From positions 44,796 to 108,795 of the forward strand of contig NZ_KB893101.1 of NCBI RefSeq assembly GCF_000373985.1: a stretch of DNA of 64,000 bases, given 5' to 3'. Numbering within the stretch: position 1 is the stretch's first letter; every line of letters begins with the position of its first letter. Position numbers and translations under genes: made by a program. Shown in pieces: positions 8,150 to 16,672 of this stretch. This DNA comes from Desulfobacter curvatus DSM 3379. Lineage in GTDB: Bacteria > Desulfobacterota > Desulfobacteria > Desulfobacterales > Desulfobacteraceae. Under the pieces are notes generated by a model. That model had not been told where the DNA came from and searched no databases. It worked only from the letters and a program-made list of their open reading frames with translations.

Positions 8150-8631
8150 AAAAACACAGGTACACCCTGACCATGCTGGTTGAAAATGAGCCCGGGGTGA
8201 CGGCCAGAATCACAGGGCTTTTTGCCGGCAGGGGCTATAACATTGAAACCATTTGCGGTGCGCCCACGGCAAATCCCCAAATGTCGAGAATCACCATCAC
8301 CACACACGCACGCCCGGAAATCTTAGAGCAGTGCATGAAGCAAATCAAACGCCTGGTAAACGTCATCAAGCTTAGGGACATGACAGGGGAAAAAGCCGTA
8401 AAAAGGGAAATGGCCCTGATCTGCGTCAAGGCCCTACCTGAAAACCAGGATAAAATTAGATCCCTGATTCAAAAATTTAACGGCACCATGATGGATGAAG
8501 GCACCCGGCACTTAATTTTCGAAGTGTGCGGCGACGAAGACACCATTGACATTCTCCTTGAGAAATTGTCGCCCTTCGGCATCAAAAAGCTTGCCCGCTC
8601 CGGTGTATTAGCCCTTTACCGTGAAGCCTGA
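8146..8631 (+). CDS. ilvN: acetolactate synthase small (regulatory) subunit
   Basis: This is the regulatory subunit of acetohydroxyacid synthase, which binds branched-chain amino acids for feedback control. The 161 residues match the IlvH/IlvN length. The N-terminal ACT domain starts with YTLTMLVENEPGVTARITGLFAGRGYN, quoted here in parts: ENEPGVTARI and FAGRGYNIETI. A second ACT-like half follows. The start is a TTG that overlaps the stop of the diguanylate cyclase gene (TTGA), so translation is probably coupled. The large subunit ilvB is not adjacent, unlike in most genomes. Its 3' end overlaps the convergent gene at 8582-9997 by 50 nt. Confidence 0.9.
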   Translation: MKKHRYTLTMLVENEPGVTARITGLFAGRGYNIETICGAPTANPQMSRITITTHARPEILEQCMKQIKRLVNVIKLRDMTGEKAVKREMALICVKALPENQDKIRSLIQKFNGTMMDEGTRHLIFEVCGDEDTIDILLEKLSPFGIKKLARSGVLALYREA

Positions 8632-9997
8632 TCCGGTTAAAAAGACGGTTTGTGTTGCCCCGTCTGTCCCCCGGTTTTGATTCTATATTGAAAATCCGGC
8701 GAATCTGTTTTTCCATTTCACGGATCTGAAGCATCATCTCTTCCAAAAAATTCTTCGTTTCAGTCTGCCATGTCTGTTCCATGGACACGGCCGTTCCATT
8801 TTCCAGGACCCCGGAAAGGGCCGGGGCAGTGTTGATAAGCGGCTGGGGCAAATCGGCCTGGCTGTCCGATTCGGAAACCACTTCCACTTCCGGTTCCGTG
8901 GATCGTGCGGCAAGATCAATCTGCTGAATCATGCCCACATTGCCGTTTTCAAACAAAAACAGACCCGAGCGCGCCACGTCTCCTGCAAGGGCATTCTCCG
9001 CATCAGTCAATTCAAATCCAGTGCCGGCATTGCCAAGGTAAACAGCACCAATGCCGGCATCGGCCAGGGAAACAAGCAGATCATTGCCGGCATCATCCCG
9101 GGTCCAGACAGAAAGCTTGGAAAACACATCATCGTTTTCATCAATCCATCCGTTGCCGTCCAGATCATAGGCAGCCAGTTCATCAAAGCCGTTACCCGTA
9201 CCCGGGCCAAACAGTTCGGAGCCGTTGTTAATCATGCCGTCATTGTTCTTGTCAAAACTTAAAAATCCTGAGCCTGATGCGGCAAAACTGATCTCTTCGG
9301 TGGCACCGTCATTGTTCAGGTCAAATTCAAACCGGGTATCGCTCAATGCAGGCACACCACCATCAAGGTTTATGATCAAAGGATCTATCAGGACCACTTG
9401 CTCCTGCCAGGTGCTCATCAATGCCTGCTCGCGGGTTTCGGTCATTGTAGTCCTATCCATGGCCAGTTCCAGGGAAAAATCAATAGTCCTGCCGTCCTCG
9501 GTCAAAATCTGTCCCTGGGAGGCAAAGCTCATCTGCTCCCGCTCAAAATGACTTGTGGTGCGGTCCAAGGTAATCGTGGTCTTTGCAGAAGGCCTCTGCC
9601 CAGGGGAAAGGTTATCGCTTCCGGACGGTTGCCCCGTTCCAAGGTCTGTGAGACTTAAGGATGAAACCTGCTCTTTGACCACAGTAGAGACCAACTTTTC
9701 CACCATCTCCTGTTGGGAAAAATTAGCTGCTTCGTTTTCGCCGGCACCCCAGACACTCGACTGTAATGACAAAGAATGACTGTATGCCGTACTGGTTTCC
9801 CGTATGGCAGCCCCGGAAATACTCACCCGGTCAACCACCATCAGGGGCAAGCGGTCATGGATTTTGGATGCCGCACGATTGCGTGATGGCAAAATGCCCG
9901 CAGTGGCTGTTTTTGATGATGTTTTCTCCTGGAGTGCCGCCTCTTGCTCAAACATATAAGAGGACGACAACGCCACAGCGCTTTGTGATATCTTCAT
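8582..9997 (-). CDS. hypothetical protein with EF-hand/dockerin-like calcium-binding loops
   Basis: I do not recognise a named family for this 471-residue protein. The middle part carries three DxNxDG-type calcium loops: FDLNNDGATEE (about residue 222), DKNNDGMINNG (about 246) and DLDGNGWIDENDD (about 276). They surround a GSELFGPG segment seen in secreted or cell-surface proteins of sulfate reducers. There is no clear signal peptide; the N-terminus (MKISQSAVALSSSYM) resembles flagellar-type or type I secretion substrates. The C-terminus is a charged helix. It is transcribed alone and its upstream gap contains repeat copy C. The last 50 nt overlap the ilvN 3' end tail to tail. Confidence 0.7.
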   Translation of the reverse strand: MKISQSAVALSSSYMFEQEAALQEKTSSKTATAGILPSRNRAASKIHDRLPLMVVDRVSISGAAIRETSTAYSHSLSLQSSVWGAGENEAANFSQQEMVEKLVSTVVKEQVSSLSLTDLGTGQPSGSDNLSPGQRPSAKTTITLDRTTSHFEREQMSFASQGQILTEDGRTIDFSLELAMDRTTMTETREQALMSTWQEQVVLIDPLIINLDGGVPALSDTRFEFDLNNDGATEEISFAASGSGFLSFDKNNDGMINNGSELFGPGTGNGFDELAAYDLDGNGWIDENDDVFSKLSVWTRDDAGNDLLVSLADAGIGAVYLGNAGTGFELTDAENALAGDVARSGLFLFENGNVGMIQQIDLAARSTEPEVEVVSESDSQADLPQPLINTAPALSGVLENGTAVSMEQTWQTETKNFLEEMMLQIREMEKQIRRIFNIESKPGDRRGNTNRLFNRIRLHGKGLIHRSGQAF

Positions 9998-10027
9998 GAC
10001 CCCTCCTTTGACTCTTGCGAAATTTTC

Positions 10028-10126
10028 TTAAACAGCCACAGGCCGACCTGACATATCAGTACCGGGGTGCAGCCCACAACAAAGTTAGAAAGAATCCAGT
10101 TACTTGCTGGAGACTTTCATATAAAA
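10028..10126 (+). repeat. two-hairpin intergenic repeat, copy C
   Basis: This is a diverged copy of the family. It keeps CAGCC, GACCTG, TATCAGTACC, the GCAGCCCACAACAAA junction and the hairpin 2 outer stem GAAAG/CTTTC. The inner stem of hairpin 2 has changed to TCCAG/CTGGA, so pairing is preserved by changes on both sides. It lies between the divergent calcium-binding protein gene and selA. Confidence 0.75.
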
Positions 10127-10387
10127 ATAATAAATCAGGTTAAAAAAAGAGATCGGCACCAAAAACTTAAAACTTTACCCAAACCAAAATTTTCGTTATA
10201 ACGCCCAACCTGTTAGAGATTATGGTTGAATCCCTTCAGGAATTAATGATAATTAAGGCTATTTAAATGAAAATCAGTATCTTTATTTTTTATTTAATGA
10301 GCCACTTACAAAACGAATACATTCATGCATCCCCGGCCCGGTGCATCAACGATCTGCCTTAGTATATACGGACATAGGACCCGACCC
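10127..10387. other. non-coding gap before selA
   Basis: AT-rich sequence between repeat copy C and the preferred selA start. I see no reading frame of interest, no tRNA-Sec (selC) and no convincing promoter. An imperfect palindrome around TGCATCCCCGG/CCGGTGCATC lies at about 10325-10347. The frame of selA is open upstream to an ATG at 10325, but that stretch has no family counterpart. Confidence 0.5.
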
Positions 10388-11794
10388 ATGAAACAGTCAA
10401 TGCCTGATAAGCATTTACAATTAAAATCCCTGCCCGGTGTGGATCATATTCTGGCCCTTGCCGAAACAGATGAGCAATTTACACGGATGCCGCGCAGCCT
10501 CATACTTGAATCCGTACGAAGGGCCATTGACAATACCCGCAAACAAATACTTGAAGACAAACCTGCAATCATCACTGATGAAGCGATACTAAAGCAGGCA
10601 GCCCGGCTTGCCGGCCAAAAGATGAAAAACCGGCTTAATCCTTTGATCAACGCTACCGGTGTGGTTTTGCATACCAATCTTGGCAGGGCGCTGCTCTGCC
10701 GGGATGCCTTGGATAATATCATGGCAGTCTCATCCTCGTATTCCAATCTTGAGCTTGATCTTGCAACGGGCAAGCGCGGCATCCGCTACGCTGCAATTGA
10801 AGAGCTGATCTGCGAATTGACAGGTGCCCAAGCCGCTATGGCCGTAAACAACAATGCCGGTGCGGTACTGCTTGCCTTAAATACCCTTGCCCAGGGACGC
10901 CAGGTCATTGTGTCCAGGGGAGAGCTTGTGGAGATCGGTGGCTCCTTCAGGATACCGGACGTCATGATAAAAAGCGGGTGCATTTTAAAGGAAGTGGGGA
11001 CAACCAACCGCACCCACCCCCATGATTACACCCATGCCATTACCGAAGAGACCGGGCTTTTACTCAAGGTTCACACATCCAATTATAAAATTGAGGGATT
11101 CACTACATCGGTTTCGCTCAAGGAATTGGTGGGCATTGGAAAGTCCCATGACATTCCGGTGATGGAAGATTTAGGCTCGGGTACGCTGATTGATTTCAGA
11201 GCCTTCGGTCTGCCTTCCGAACCCCCGGTGTTTGAACAGGTGGCCTCGGGTGCCGACGTAGTCACCTTCAGTGGGGACAAGCTTTTGGGTGGCCCCCAGG
11301 CCGGCATTATTGTCGGCACAAAACATTACATGGACCAAATCAAGGCTAACCCACTGACCCGGGCCCTGCGCATTGACAAGATGACCCTGGCAGGTTTGGA
11401 AGCAACACTCAAACTCTACCGAGACACGCTGGTGGCGGTTGAAGAGATCCCTACCCTAAAAATGCTGACATTGTCCTATGAACAACTCTGCAGTGATGCA
11501 GACGTTCTGTTCTCTCTGGTCACAGAAGCTGTAGGGAACCAGGCGGAGATTGCCCTGGCAGATATGGCGTCAAGGCCGGGCGGCGGTTCCTATCCCGGAC
11601 TTACCCTACCCACCCGGTGCCTGACCATCCGGCCCAAGACTATGTCCGTAACAGCCCTGGACAAAAAATTGAGGGCCTTTGATCCGGCCGTGATGGGACG
11701 CATTGAAGACGATTGGTTCATCATTGACCCCAGAACGCTTCAACCCGGACAGAACAAGATCCTTGCCAACATATTAAAAAAGCTGATAGATTAA
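10388..11794 (+). CDS. selA: L-seryl-tRNA(Sec) selenium transferase
   Basis: SelA is the PLP enzyme that converts Ser-tRNA(Sec) to Sec-tRNA(Sec), so the organism should make selenoproteins. From the ATG at 10388 the protein has 468 residues (the E. coli enzyme has 463). It contains NATGVVLHTNLGRA, the VNNNAGAVLL segment, the PLP-lysine segment TFSGDKLLGGPQAG and RPGGGSYPG near the end. An ATG at 10325 would add 21 residues that do not fit the family. selB, selC and selD are not in the window. The TPR gene follows after 2 nt, so the two are probably cotranscribed. Confidence 0.95.
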   Translation: MKQSMPDKHLQLKSLPGVDHILALAETDEQFTRMPRSLILESVRRAIDNTRKQILEDKPAIITDEAILKQAARLAGQKMKNRLNPLINATGVVLHTNLGRALLCRDALDNIMAVSSSYSNLELDLATGKRGIRYAAIEELICELTGAQAAMAVNNNAGAVLLALNTLAQGRQVIVSRGELVEIGGSFRIPDVMIKSGCILKEVGTTNRTHPHDYTHAITEETGLLLKVHTSNYKIEGFTTSVSLKELVGIGKSHDIPVMEDLGSGTLIDFRAFGLPSEPPVFEQVASGADVVTFSGDKLLGGPQAGIIVGTKHYMDQIKANPLTRALRIDKMTLAGLEATLKLYRDTLVAVEEIPTLKMLTLSYEQLCSDADVLFSLVTEAVGNQAEIALADMASRPGGGSYPGLTLPTRCLTIRPKTMSVTALDKKLRAFDPAVMGRIEDDWFIIDPRTLQPGQNKILANILKKLID

Positions 11795-11796
11795 TC

Positions 11797-13026
11797 ATGA
11801 TGCTAAAATTCATTGCAAAAGAGATCCAGTTTTTAAAAATAACCGGAGATGCACCTGACCTTAAGCCCCCGGACGTTTACTATTCAGACCTGCTCACCCA
11901 GCCGTCAAAGGAATTTGAAATTTTTGCCCGGCGTATCGCCGACACCTGCGCCGCCCAAAAGGCATTTACCACGGCGGCCATACAGATTGATCCGGCAGCC
12001 CCGGAAGATGTTATTGACAAAGCAAATGAGGTTTTCCACAATTGCTTTCATTCGGTGCTCGACGAAGACAGAGGTATCTGGGAATGCCTGGACCCCTTCA
12101 CGGCCATCTTTGGATTTTGGGATTATCAGACCCCTGAACAGGGTAAAAAGCTGCTTGACCTGCTTAATAAAAAAATCTCCCAGGCCCTGAATGTCGAACT
12201 GATCATGGGAACTATTGCCTACCCTTTCCATGATTTCCCGGTTGAAGAGATGGCAGGGTGTGCGCTCAAAGCCCTGGATCATGCAGCATTTTTCAGCCCC
12301 GGGCATGCCGTTGAATTTGACGGTCTTACCCTGAATATCAGTGGGGACAGGTTGTTTCAGCTTAAAAATATCGACGCAGCCATTACTGAATACGAAAAAG
12401 GCCTCTCCATTGCCCCAACCGATATCAACCTGCTCAACAGCCTGGGCGTGGCCTTTGGGGTAGACGGTTACCTGGACAAGGCCATGGAATTCTTTGAAAA
12501 GGCCCGCAATATTAACCCTGAAGAAGTAATGGTCATCCACAACATCGCCCTGATCCACCGGATCAACGGCAATAACGATTCAGCCATAGCCTACCTTAAA
12601 AAAGCCCATGGCATCAACCCTGATATTTTTGAAATAGAACTGCTTATGGGGCATCTTTTGTCTAAGGAAAAAAAATTTGACGCGGCCATAACCCACCTGG
12701 AATCCGCCATCCGGCTCAAACCCGAATCAGGTACTGCATTCAGGATAAAAGGACAGATTTTCATAGAAAAAAAAGATGCCCCAGGTGCCGCAGCCCAGTT
12801 CAACCAAGCCATAAAACTTAATCCCAATGATCCCGAGGCATTGGCCGGCTATGCCCGGGCCATGGCCTTACAGAAAAAAAATCTGGCTATTGCACTGAGC
12901 TTTGCAAAAAAAAGTTTGGATCTGGACCCTGAAAACAAACGATACAAACAATTCCTTGAAGAAATTCAAAATATCCAAGCCCAAATTGAGGAAAAAAATC
13001 AGGACAGCACCATCAAATCAGCCTGA
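11797..13026 (+). CDS. TPR protein with a degenerate GGDEF-like N-terminal domain
   Basis: The 409-residue protein has two parts. Residues 1-190 resemble a nucleotide-cyclase/GGDEF fold: an IQIDP strand, a central FGFWDY in place of the GGDEF loop, and CALKALDHAAFFSPG, the equivalent of the ADKALYxAK helix. The catalytic loop and metal ligands are missing, so it should be inactive. Residues about 195-395 form about six TPR repeats (for example INLLNSLGVAFGVDGYLDKA). A charged tail follows. It begins 2 nt after selA and its stop codon overlaps a GCCTGAC/GTCAGGC hairpin. The partner is unknown. A link to selenium metabolism is suggested only by position. Confidence 0.75.
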   Translation: MMLKFIAKEIQFLKITGDAPDLKPPDVYYSDLLTQPSKEFEIFARRIADTCAAQKAFTTAAIQIDPAAPEDVIDKANEVFHNCFHSVLDEDRGIWECLDPFTAIFGFWDYQTPEQGKKLLDLLNKKISQALNVELIMGTIAYPFHDFPVEEMAGCALKALDHAAFFSPGHAVEFDGLTLNISGDRLFQLKNIDAAITEYEKGLSIAPTDINLLNSLGVAFGVDGYLDKAMEFFEKARNINPEEVMVIHNIALIHRINGNNDSAIAYLKKAHGINPDIFEIELLMGHLLSKEKKFDAAITHLESAIRLKPESGTAFRIKGQIFIEKKDAPGAAAQFNQAIKLNPNDPEALAGYARAMALQKKNLAIALSFAKKSLDLDPENKRYKQFLEEIQNIQAQIEEKNQDSTIKSA

Positions 13027-13043
13027 CACAGTCAGGCACCTAT

Positions 13044-13140
13044 ACTTTATAAGAAACTCTCTGTAACCCACAGAGATGTTTCACTATTCGTTGTAGGCCG
13101 AACCACGGTCAAAGACCAAGAACGGCCCATGGCCGTTATA
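13044..13140 (-). repeat. two-hairpin intergenic repeat, copy G (inverted)
   Basis: This is the only copy on the minus strand. Read on that strand it has the local palindrome CGGCCATGGGCCG, then TTGGTC, a CGGCCTACAACGAA linker and hairpin 2 with GAAAC/GTTTC and a perfect TCTCTGT/ACAGAGA inner stem, ending in TTATAAA. Compared with copy A, both arms of the local palindrome and both arms of hairpin 2 have changed together. It fills the gap between the TPR gene and gmhA. Confidence 0.8.
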
Positions 13141-13175
13141 TTCAAGGTCAAGGGATTTTAAATAAAAGGAAACAG

Positions 13176-13748
13176 ATGAAAGAACTGATCCGGCAGACTG
13201 TTCAGGATGCCATTGAAACCAAGCAAAAATTTTTTGCAACCCATGAGGAGCTCATTGAAACCTGTGCCCGCAAGATAGCAGATACCCTTGAAGACGGTGG
13301 AAAACTGCTGCTTTTCGGCAATGGCGGGTCGGCGGCAGACTGCCAGCACATCGCCGCAGAATTTGTCAACCGGTTTCAGATGGAACGTAAACCATTACCC
13401 GCCATTGCCCTGACCTGCGATACCTCGATTATCACCAGTATCGGCAATGATTACTCCTTTGACGAAATTTTTTCAAAACAGATCCAGGCCCTGGGACACC
13501 AAAAGGATATGGCCATCGGGATCTCAACTTCTGGCAATTCCGCCAATGTAATCCGGGCTGCAGCCGTGGCAAAGGATCAAGGGATGACCCTGGTGGGATT
13601 TTCCGGGGCCGGGGGCAAGCTAAAGAAGATAAGTGATATGGCTTTTTGTGTGGACAGCCCCGTAACGGCCCGTATCCAGGAGGTTCATATCACCCTAGGC
13701 CATATTCTTTGCGATCTTGCAGAAAGGATGCTGTTCCATGCCCAATAA
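13176..13748 (+). CDS. gmhA: phosphoheptose isomerase
   Basis: GmhA converts sedoheptulose 7-phosphate to D-glycero-D-manno-heptose 7-phosphate, the first step towards ADP-heptose for the lipopolysaccharide core. The 190 residues form one SIS domain, the usual length. It contains LLFGNGGSAADCQHIAAE, the ISTSGNSANV phosphate-binding loop and the EVHITLGHILCDLAE helix with catalytic Glu/His candidates. Other heptose genes are not adjacent. The gene after it overlaps by 11 nt, so the two are coupled. Confidence 0.92.
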   Translation: MKELIRQTVQDAIETKQKFFATHEELIETCARKIADTLEDGGKLLLFGNGGSAADCQHIAAEFVNRFQMERKPLPAIALTCDTSIITSIGNDYSFDEIFSKQIQALGHQKDMAIGISTSGNSANVIRAAAVAKDQGMTLVGFSGAGGKLKKISDMAFCVDSPVTARIQEVHITLGHILCDLAERMLFHAQ

Positions 13749-14715
13749 AAACATGGCCGATAAGAAAGGGGCTGAACAGAATCACTCAAAACTGGACTAC
13801 TCAAAACTCACCACCTATTCCATTAAAAACAGGAAAAGCTTGGTATCCCGAGATGATTTTGCCGGGCCCTGGACAAAGGGCGAAGGCATTGGGACCTTTT
13901 TTGACCGTCTGCCCGCCATCCTTGCGGGAAAAGATCTCCGGAATGTAGTTGACGCCATTGCAGTTGCCGCCCAAAAAAAACGCCATGTCTGCTTTGGCAT
14001 GGGCGGACATGTGGTCAAAACCGGCATGGCCCCCATCCTGATTGATCTCATGGAAAAAGGTATAATCACCCATCTGGCCATGAACGGATCCTGCATCATC
14101 CATGATTTTGAGGTGGCATTCACCGGCCGCACCAGTGAAGATGTGGCCGAAAGTCTGGGATCGGGCAGCTTCGGCATGGCCCAGGAGACATCGGAACTGC
14201 TCAACCAGGCCATTGCCATGGCCCACGAGCAGAATATAGGACTGGGACGCGCCGTGGGCCGGCTTATTGAAGATATGAACCTGCCCTTTAAGGATTCAAG
14301 CCTGATCGCTGCAGGTGCACGCCTGGATTTGCCCGTAACTGTCCATGTGGCCATTGGTACGGACATCATCCATATGCACCCGGGCTTTGACGGCGCTGCC
14401 TGCGGTGCCGCAACCCTTCATGATTTCAAGACCCTTGCATCAACCCTGGCAGACCTTGAACACGGCGTATTCATCAATGCAGGCTCAGCTGTCATTCTCC
14501 CCGAAGTATTTTTAAAAGCCTTAACTCTGGTTAGAAACCTGGGCCATAAGGTGGATGATTTCACCACGGTAAATCTGGATTTTATCCGGCATTACCGCCC
14601 CATGACCAATGTGGTCAACCGCCCCACCCAGGGCCGGGGCAAAGGGTATGCCATTGTCGGACATCACGAAATATTGATTCCCCTGATTGCTGCAGGCGTG
14701 ATTGAAGCCCTCTAA
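13738..14715 (+). CDS. conserved protein, possibly deoxyhypusine-synthase-like fold
   Basis: I recognise this as a conserved protein of unknown role. The 325 residues contain GMGGHVVKTGMAPILIDLMEKG, quoted in parts (GMGGHVVKTG, PILIDLMEKG), then HLAMNGSCIIHDFE and a late GTDIIHMHPG. The spacing recalls the NAD-binding core of deoxyhypusine synthase. The position where that enzyme has its catalytic lysine (GGGxxKHH) reads GSAVILPE, so it should not make deoxyhypusine. The ATG at 13738 has AGAAAGGA in front and is preferred over a TTG at 13717. It overlaps gmhA by 11 nt, which suggests work in the same sugar pathway. Confidence 0.6.
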   Translation: MPNKNMADKKGAEQNHSKLDYSKLTTYSIKNRKSLVSRDDFAGPWTKGEGIGTFFDRLPAILAGKDLRNVVDAIAVAAQKKRHVCFGMGGHVVKTGMAPILIDLMEKGIITHLAMNGSCIIHDFEVAFTGRTSEDVAESLGSGSFGMAQETSELLNQAIAMAHEQNIGLGRAVGRLIEDMNLPFKDSSLIAAGARLDLPVTVHVAIGTDIIHMHPGFDGAACGAATLHDFKTLASTLADLEHGVFINAGSAVILPEVFLKALTLVRNLGHKVDDFTTVNLDFIRHYRPMTNVVNRPTQGRGKGYAIVGHHEILIPLIAAGVIEAL

Positions 14716-15158
14716 AACCACCGTATCAACATGGCCCCCCCGGCGATCAATACAATGCCGGCAAGGCGGGGCCAGTTAACCGGCTGAACCGGCATGCCGA
14801 ACAAGCCAAAATGGTCCATGATCACAGCCATGACCAGTTGCCCCGCCACCACCAAACCAAAGGTCAGGGCCGTTCCCAGCCTTGGTGCAAGCACGATGGT
14901 CGCGGTCACATAAAAGGCACCTATAAGCCCGGCAAGCCAAAGACTCCAATGAACGCCGGAAACGGTGCGGATGGCGGCAAAATCCATTCTTCCGATCAAC
15001 GCATAAGCTAAAAGACCTGCCGTACCCACGGCAAATGAAATAAGGGCCGCATAAAAGGGATCGTTCAACGCTTTCCCGATCTTTGCATTCATTCCGGCCT
15101 GCACCGGTCCCAGCATGCCCGCAGCAAAGGCAAGCACCAGCAGCAATATATATTTCAT
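14712..15158 (-). CDS. small DMT-family permease (YdcZ/DUF606 type)
   Basis: The 148-residue protein is almost entirely hydrophobic, with about five membrane segments. It begins MKYILLLVLAFAAGMLGPVQAGMNAKIG and includes SFAVGTAGLLAYAL and LVVAGQLVMAVIMDHFG, here given as SFAVGTAGLL and GQLVMAVIMDHFG. This matches the YdcZ/DUF606 branch of the drug/metabolite transporter superfamily, which is half the size of EamA proteins. The frame is open 80 codons upstream, but the ATG at 15158 has GAGGAA before it and starts a signal-anchor-like helix, so it is preferred. It is convergent with the preceding gene (4-nt overlap). Confidence 0.85.
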   Translation of the reverse strand: MKYILLLVLAFAAGMLGPVQAGMNAKIGKALNDPFYAALISFAVGTAGLLAYALIGRMDFAAIRTVSGVHWSLWLAGLIGAFYVTATIVLAPRLGTALTFGLVVAGQLVMAVIMDHFGLFGMPVQPVNWPRLAGIVLIAGGAMLIRWF

Positions 15159-15347
15159 TAAAATAAATTCCTCGATTTTTAAAAATGGCAGTATAGCGTT
15201 TTGTTTTCCGGGATACCACAGCATTTTAAATACAAAGACGATTCCTGCTTGACATTTTACCCAAAGCCTGAAAAATTTTGATTTATCAAGCTGAAAGATA
15301 AAATTATATGTTAAATATGAATTAGCACCCATCAGAATTGCCGTTAA

Positions 15348-16544
15348 ATGACCACTCTGGAAGAACAGACCCGATCCATATTGAAAGCCCACGAACAAGA
15401 TTTATTGTCTGTGATAAGTAAAATTCATGCCACACCGGAACTTTCCGGTAAAGAGATTCAGGCATGTGCCTGGCAGGCAGAGCTACTCAGCGCCTGGGGG
15501 TTTTCTGTAGAAACAGGCTATAAGGGTCTTGCCACGGCCTTTAATGCGACAGCAGGCCAAAATAAACCCCACATATGTTTCATGGCTGAATATGATGCCC
15601 TGCCCGGCATCGGTCACGGGTGCGGCCATAACCTGATTGTCGGCGTGGCACTGGGGGCGGGGGTGGTGCTGAAAAATCTTTTGGCCCACCACCATTTACC
15701 CGGAAGGGTTACGGTAATGGGTACGCCTGCCGAAGAGCAACGGGGTGCCAAGATTGATTTGATCAAAGCCGGTGCCCTGAAAGATGTAGATCTGGTCCTT
15801 ATGGCCCACCCGTCAGATAACGCCACAGCACCTTATGCCGGAGAGTCCGGTATCAGACAGTTCATGGTCTCCTTTACGGGGAAAACCGCACATGCAGCGG
15901 ATTGTCCGGAAAAAGGCGTCAACGCCCTGGATGCCCTGCGGCTTCTGTTCAACGGAGTGGATGCCTGGCGCCAGCAACTCACTGAAACCAGCAGGGTTCA
16001 TGGCGTGATTCGGGACGGAGGACAGGCCCCCAATATTATCCCGGATTTTGCCCGGGCCGAATTCTATTTACGCGATTTTGATCTTAACTTTCTTGATCAA
16101 ATGCAAATCCGGTTTGAGAATATTGCCAAAGGCGCTGCACTAATGACCGACACTGCGCTGAAATTTTCGGAAATACCCAACCCTTACAAACCGGGTATCC
16201 CCAATGATCCGCTCAACCAGCTCTTTTTCTCCCTTGCCCGGGATGCCGGTATGCAACCCAAATGGCCAGAACCGTCCAGGGGCTCCTCTGACTTCGGAGA
16301 TGTGACGTATGAAGTACCGGCCATGCACGCCTATTTTAACATCACCCAAAACAATCCCGACATCATCATTCACTCCAAAGAATTTGCCCAGGCAGCAGCT
16401 ACAGACTTTGCATTTTCCCAGATGAAAAAAACCGCCCGGATTCTTACCCAAATAGCCTGGCAGTTCCTGACTGAACCGGATTTCAGAAATAAAGTTCAAT
16501 CGGCATTCCCCTTTGACAGACAAACCATAGATCCCCACACCTGA
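15348..16544 (+). CDS. M20-family amidohydrolase (AbgB/HipO-like)
   Basis: This is probably a zinc- or manganese-dependent amidohydrolase that cuts an N-acyl or aminobenzoyl-glutamate-type amide. It has 398 residues. Metal-site segments are MAEYDALPGIGHGCGHN (about residues 78-94) and GTPAEEQRGAK (about 125-135). The dimerisation domain (VSFTGKTAHAADCPEKGVNALDAL, quoted as FTGKTAHAA and EKGVNALDA) lies in the middle. A later His-containing YFNIT segment completes the site. It is monocistronic, divergent from the DMT permease gene, with no clear ribosome-binding site. The substrate is unknown. Confidence 0.88.
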   Translation: MTTLEEQTRSILKAHEQDLLSVISKIHATPELSGKEIQACAWQAELLSAWGFSVETGYKGLATAFNATAGQNKPHICFMAEYDALPGIGHGCGHNLIVGVALGAGVVLKNLLAHHHLPGRVTVMGTPAEEQRGAKIDLIKAGALKDVDLVLMAHPSDNATAPYAGESGIRQFMVSFTGKTAHAADCPEKGVNALDALRLLFNGVDAWRQQLTETSRVHGVIRDGGQAPNIIPDFARAEFYLRDFDLNFLDQMQIRFENIAKGAALMTDTALKFSEIPNPYKPGIPNDPLNQLFFSLARDAGMQPKWPEPSRGSSDFGDVTYEVPAMHAYFNITQNNPDIIIHSKEFAQAAATDFAFSQMKKTARILTQIAWQFLTEPDFRNKVQSAFPFDRQTIDPHT

Positions 16545-16600
16545 CTGTTACGAACCACCATAAACGGGTCAACCGCAATGCAAATTATTGAATCATGGCC

Positions 16601-16629
16601 TTGAAAAACAAGCCTTATGTCTTTATATT
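16601..16629 (+). promoter_or_regulatory. sigma-70-type promoter of the fmdB-hemC-cobA/hemD-moaA operon
   Basis: TTGAAA (16601-16606) and TATATT (16624-16629) are separated by exactly 17 nt. They lie 43 nt upstream of the fmdB-like start in an AT-rich gap. This is the best promoter match in the left part of the window. Confidence 0.65.
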
Positions 16630-16672
16630 GGTATGTTATTTTTAATTTTAAACTAACAAAAGGGGCGGAAGA

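Noticed and set aside
8905..9779. Plus-strand open frames opposite the calcium-loop protein gene
   Set aside because: They are shadows with no ribosome-binding sites and implausible His/Arg-rich or Ser-rich translations.
10325..10387. Upstream ATG start for selA
   Set aside because: The added residues have no family counterpart and no better ribosome-binding site.
15159..15398. N-terminal extension of the DMT permease
   Set aside because: It overlaps the start of the divergent M20 gene, lacks a ribosome-binding site and would place a polar tail before the first membrane helix.
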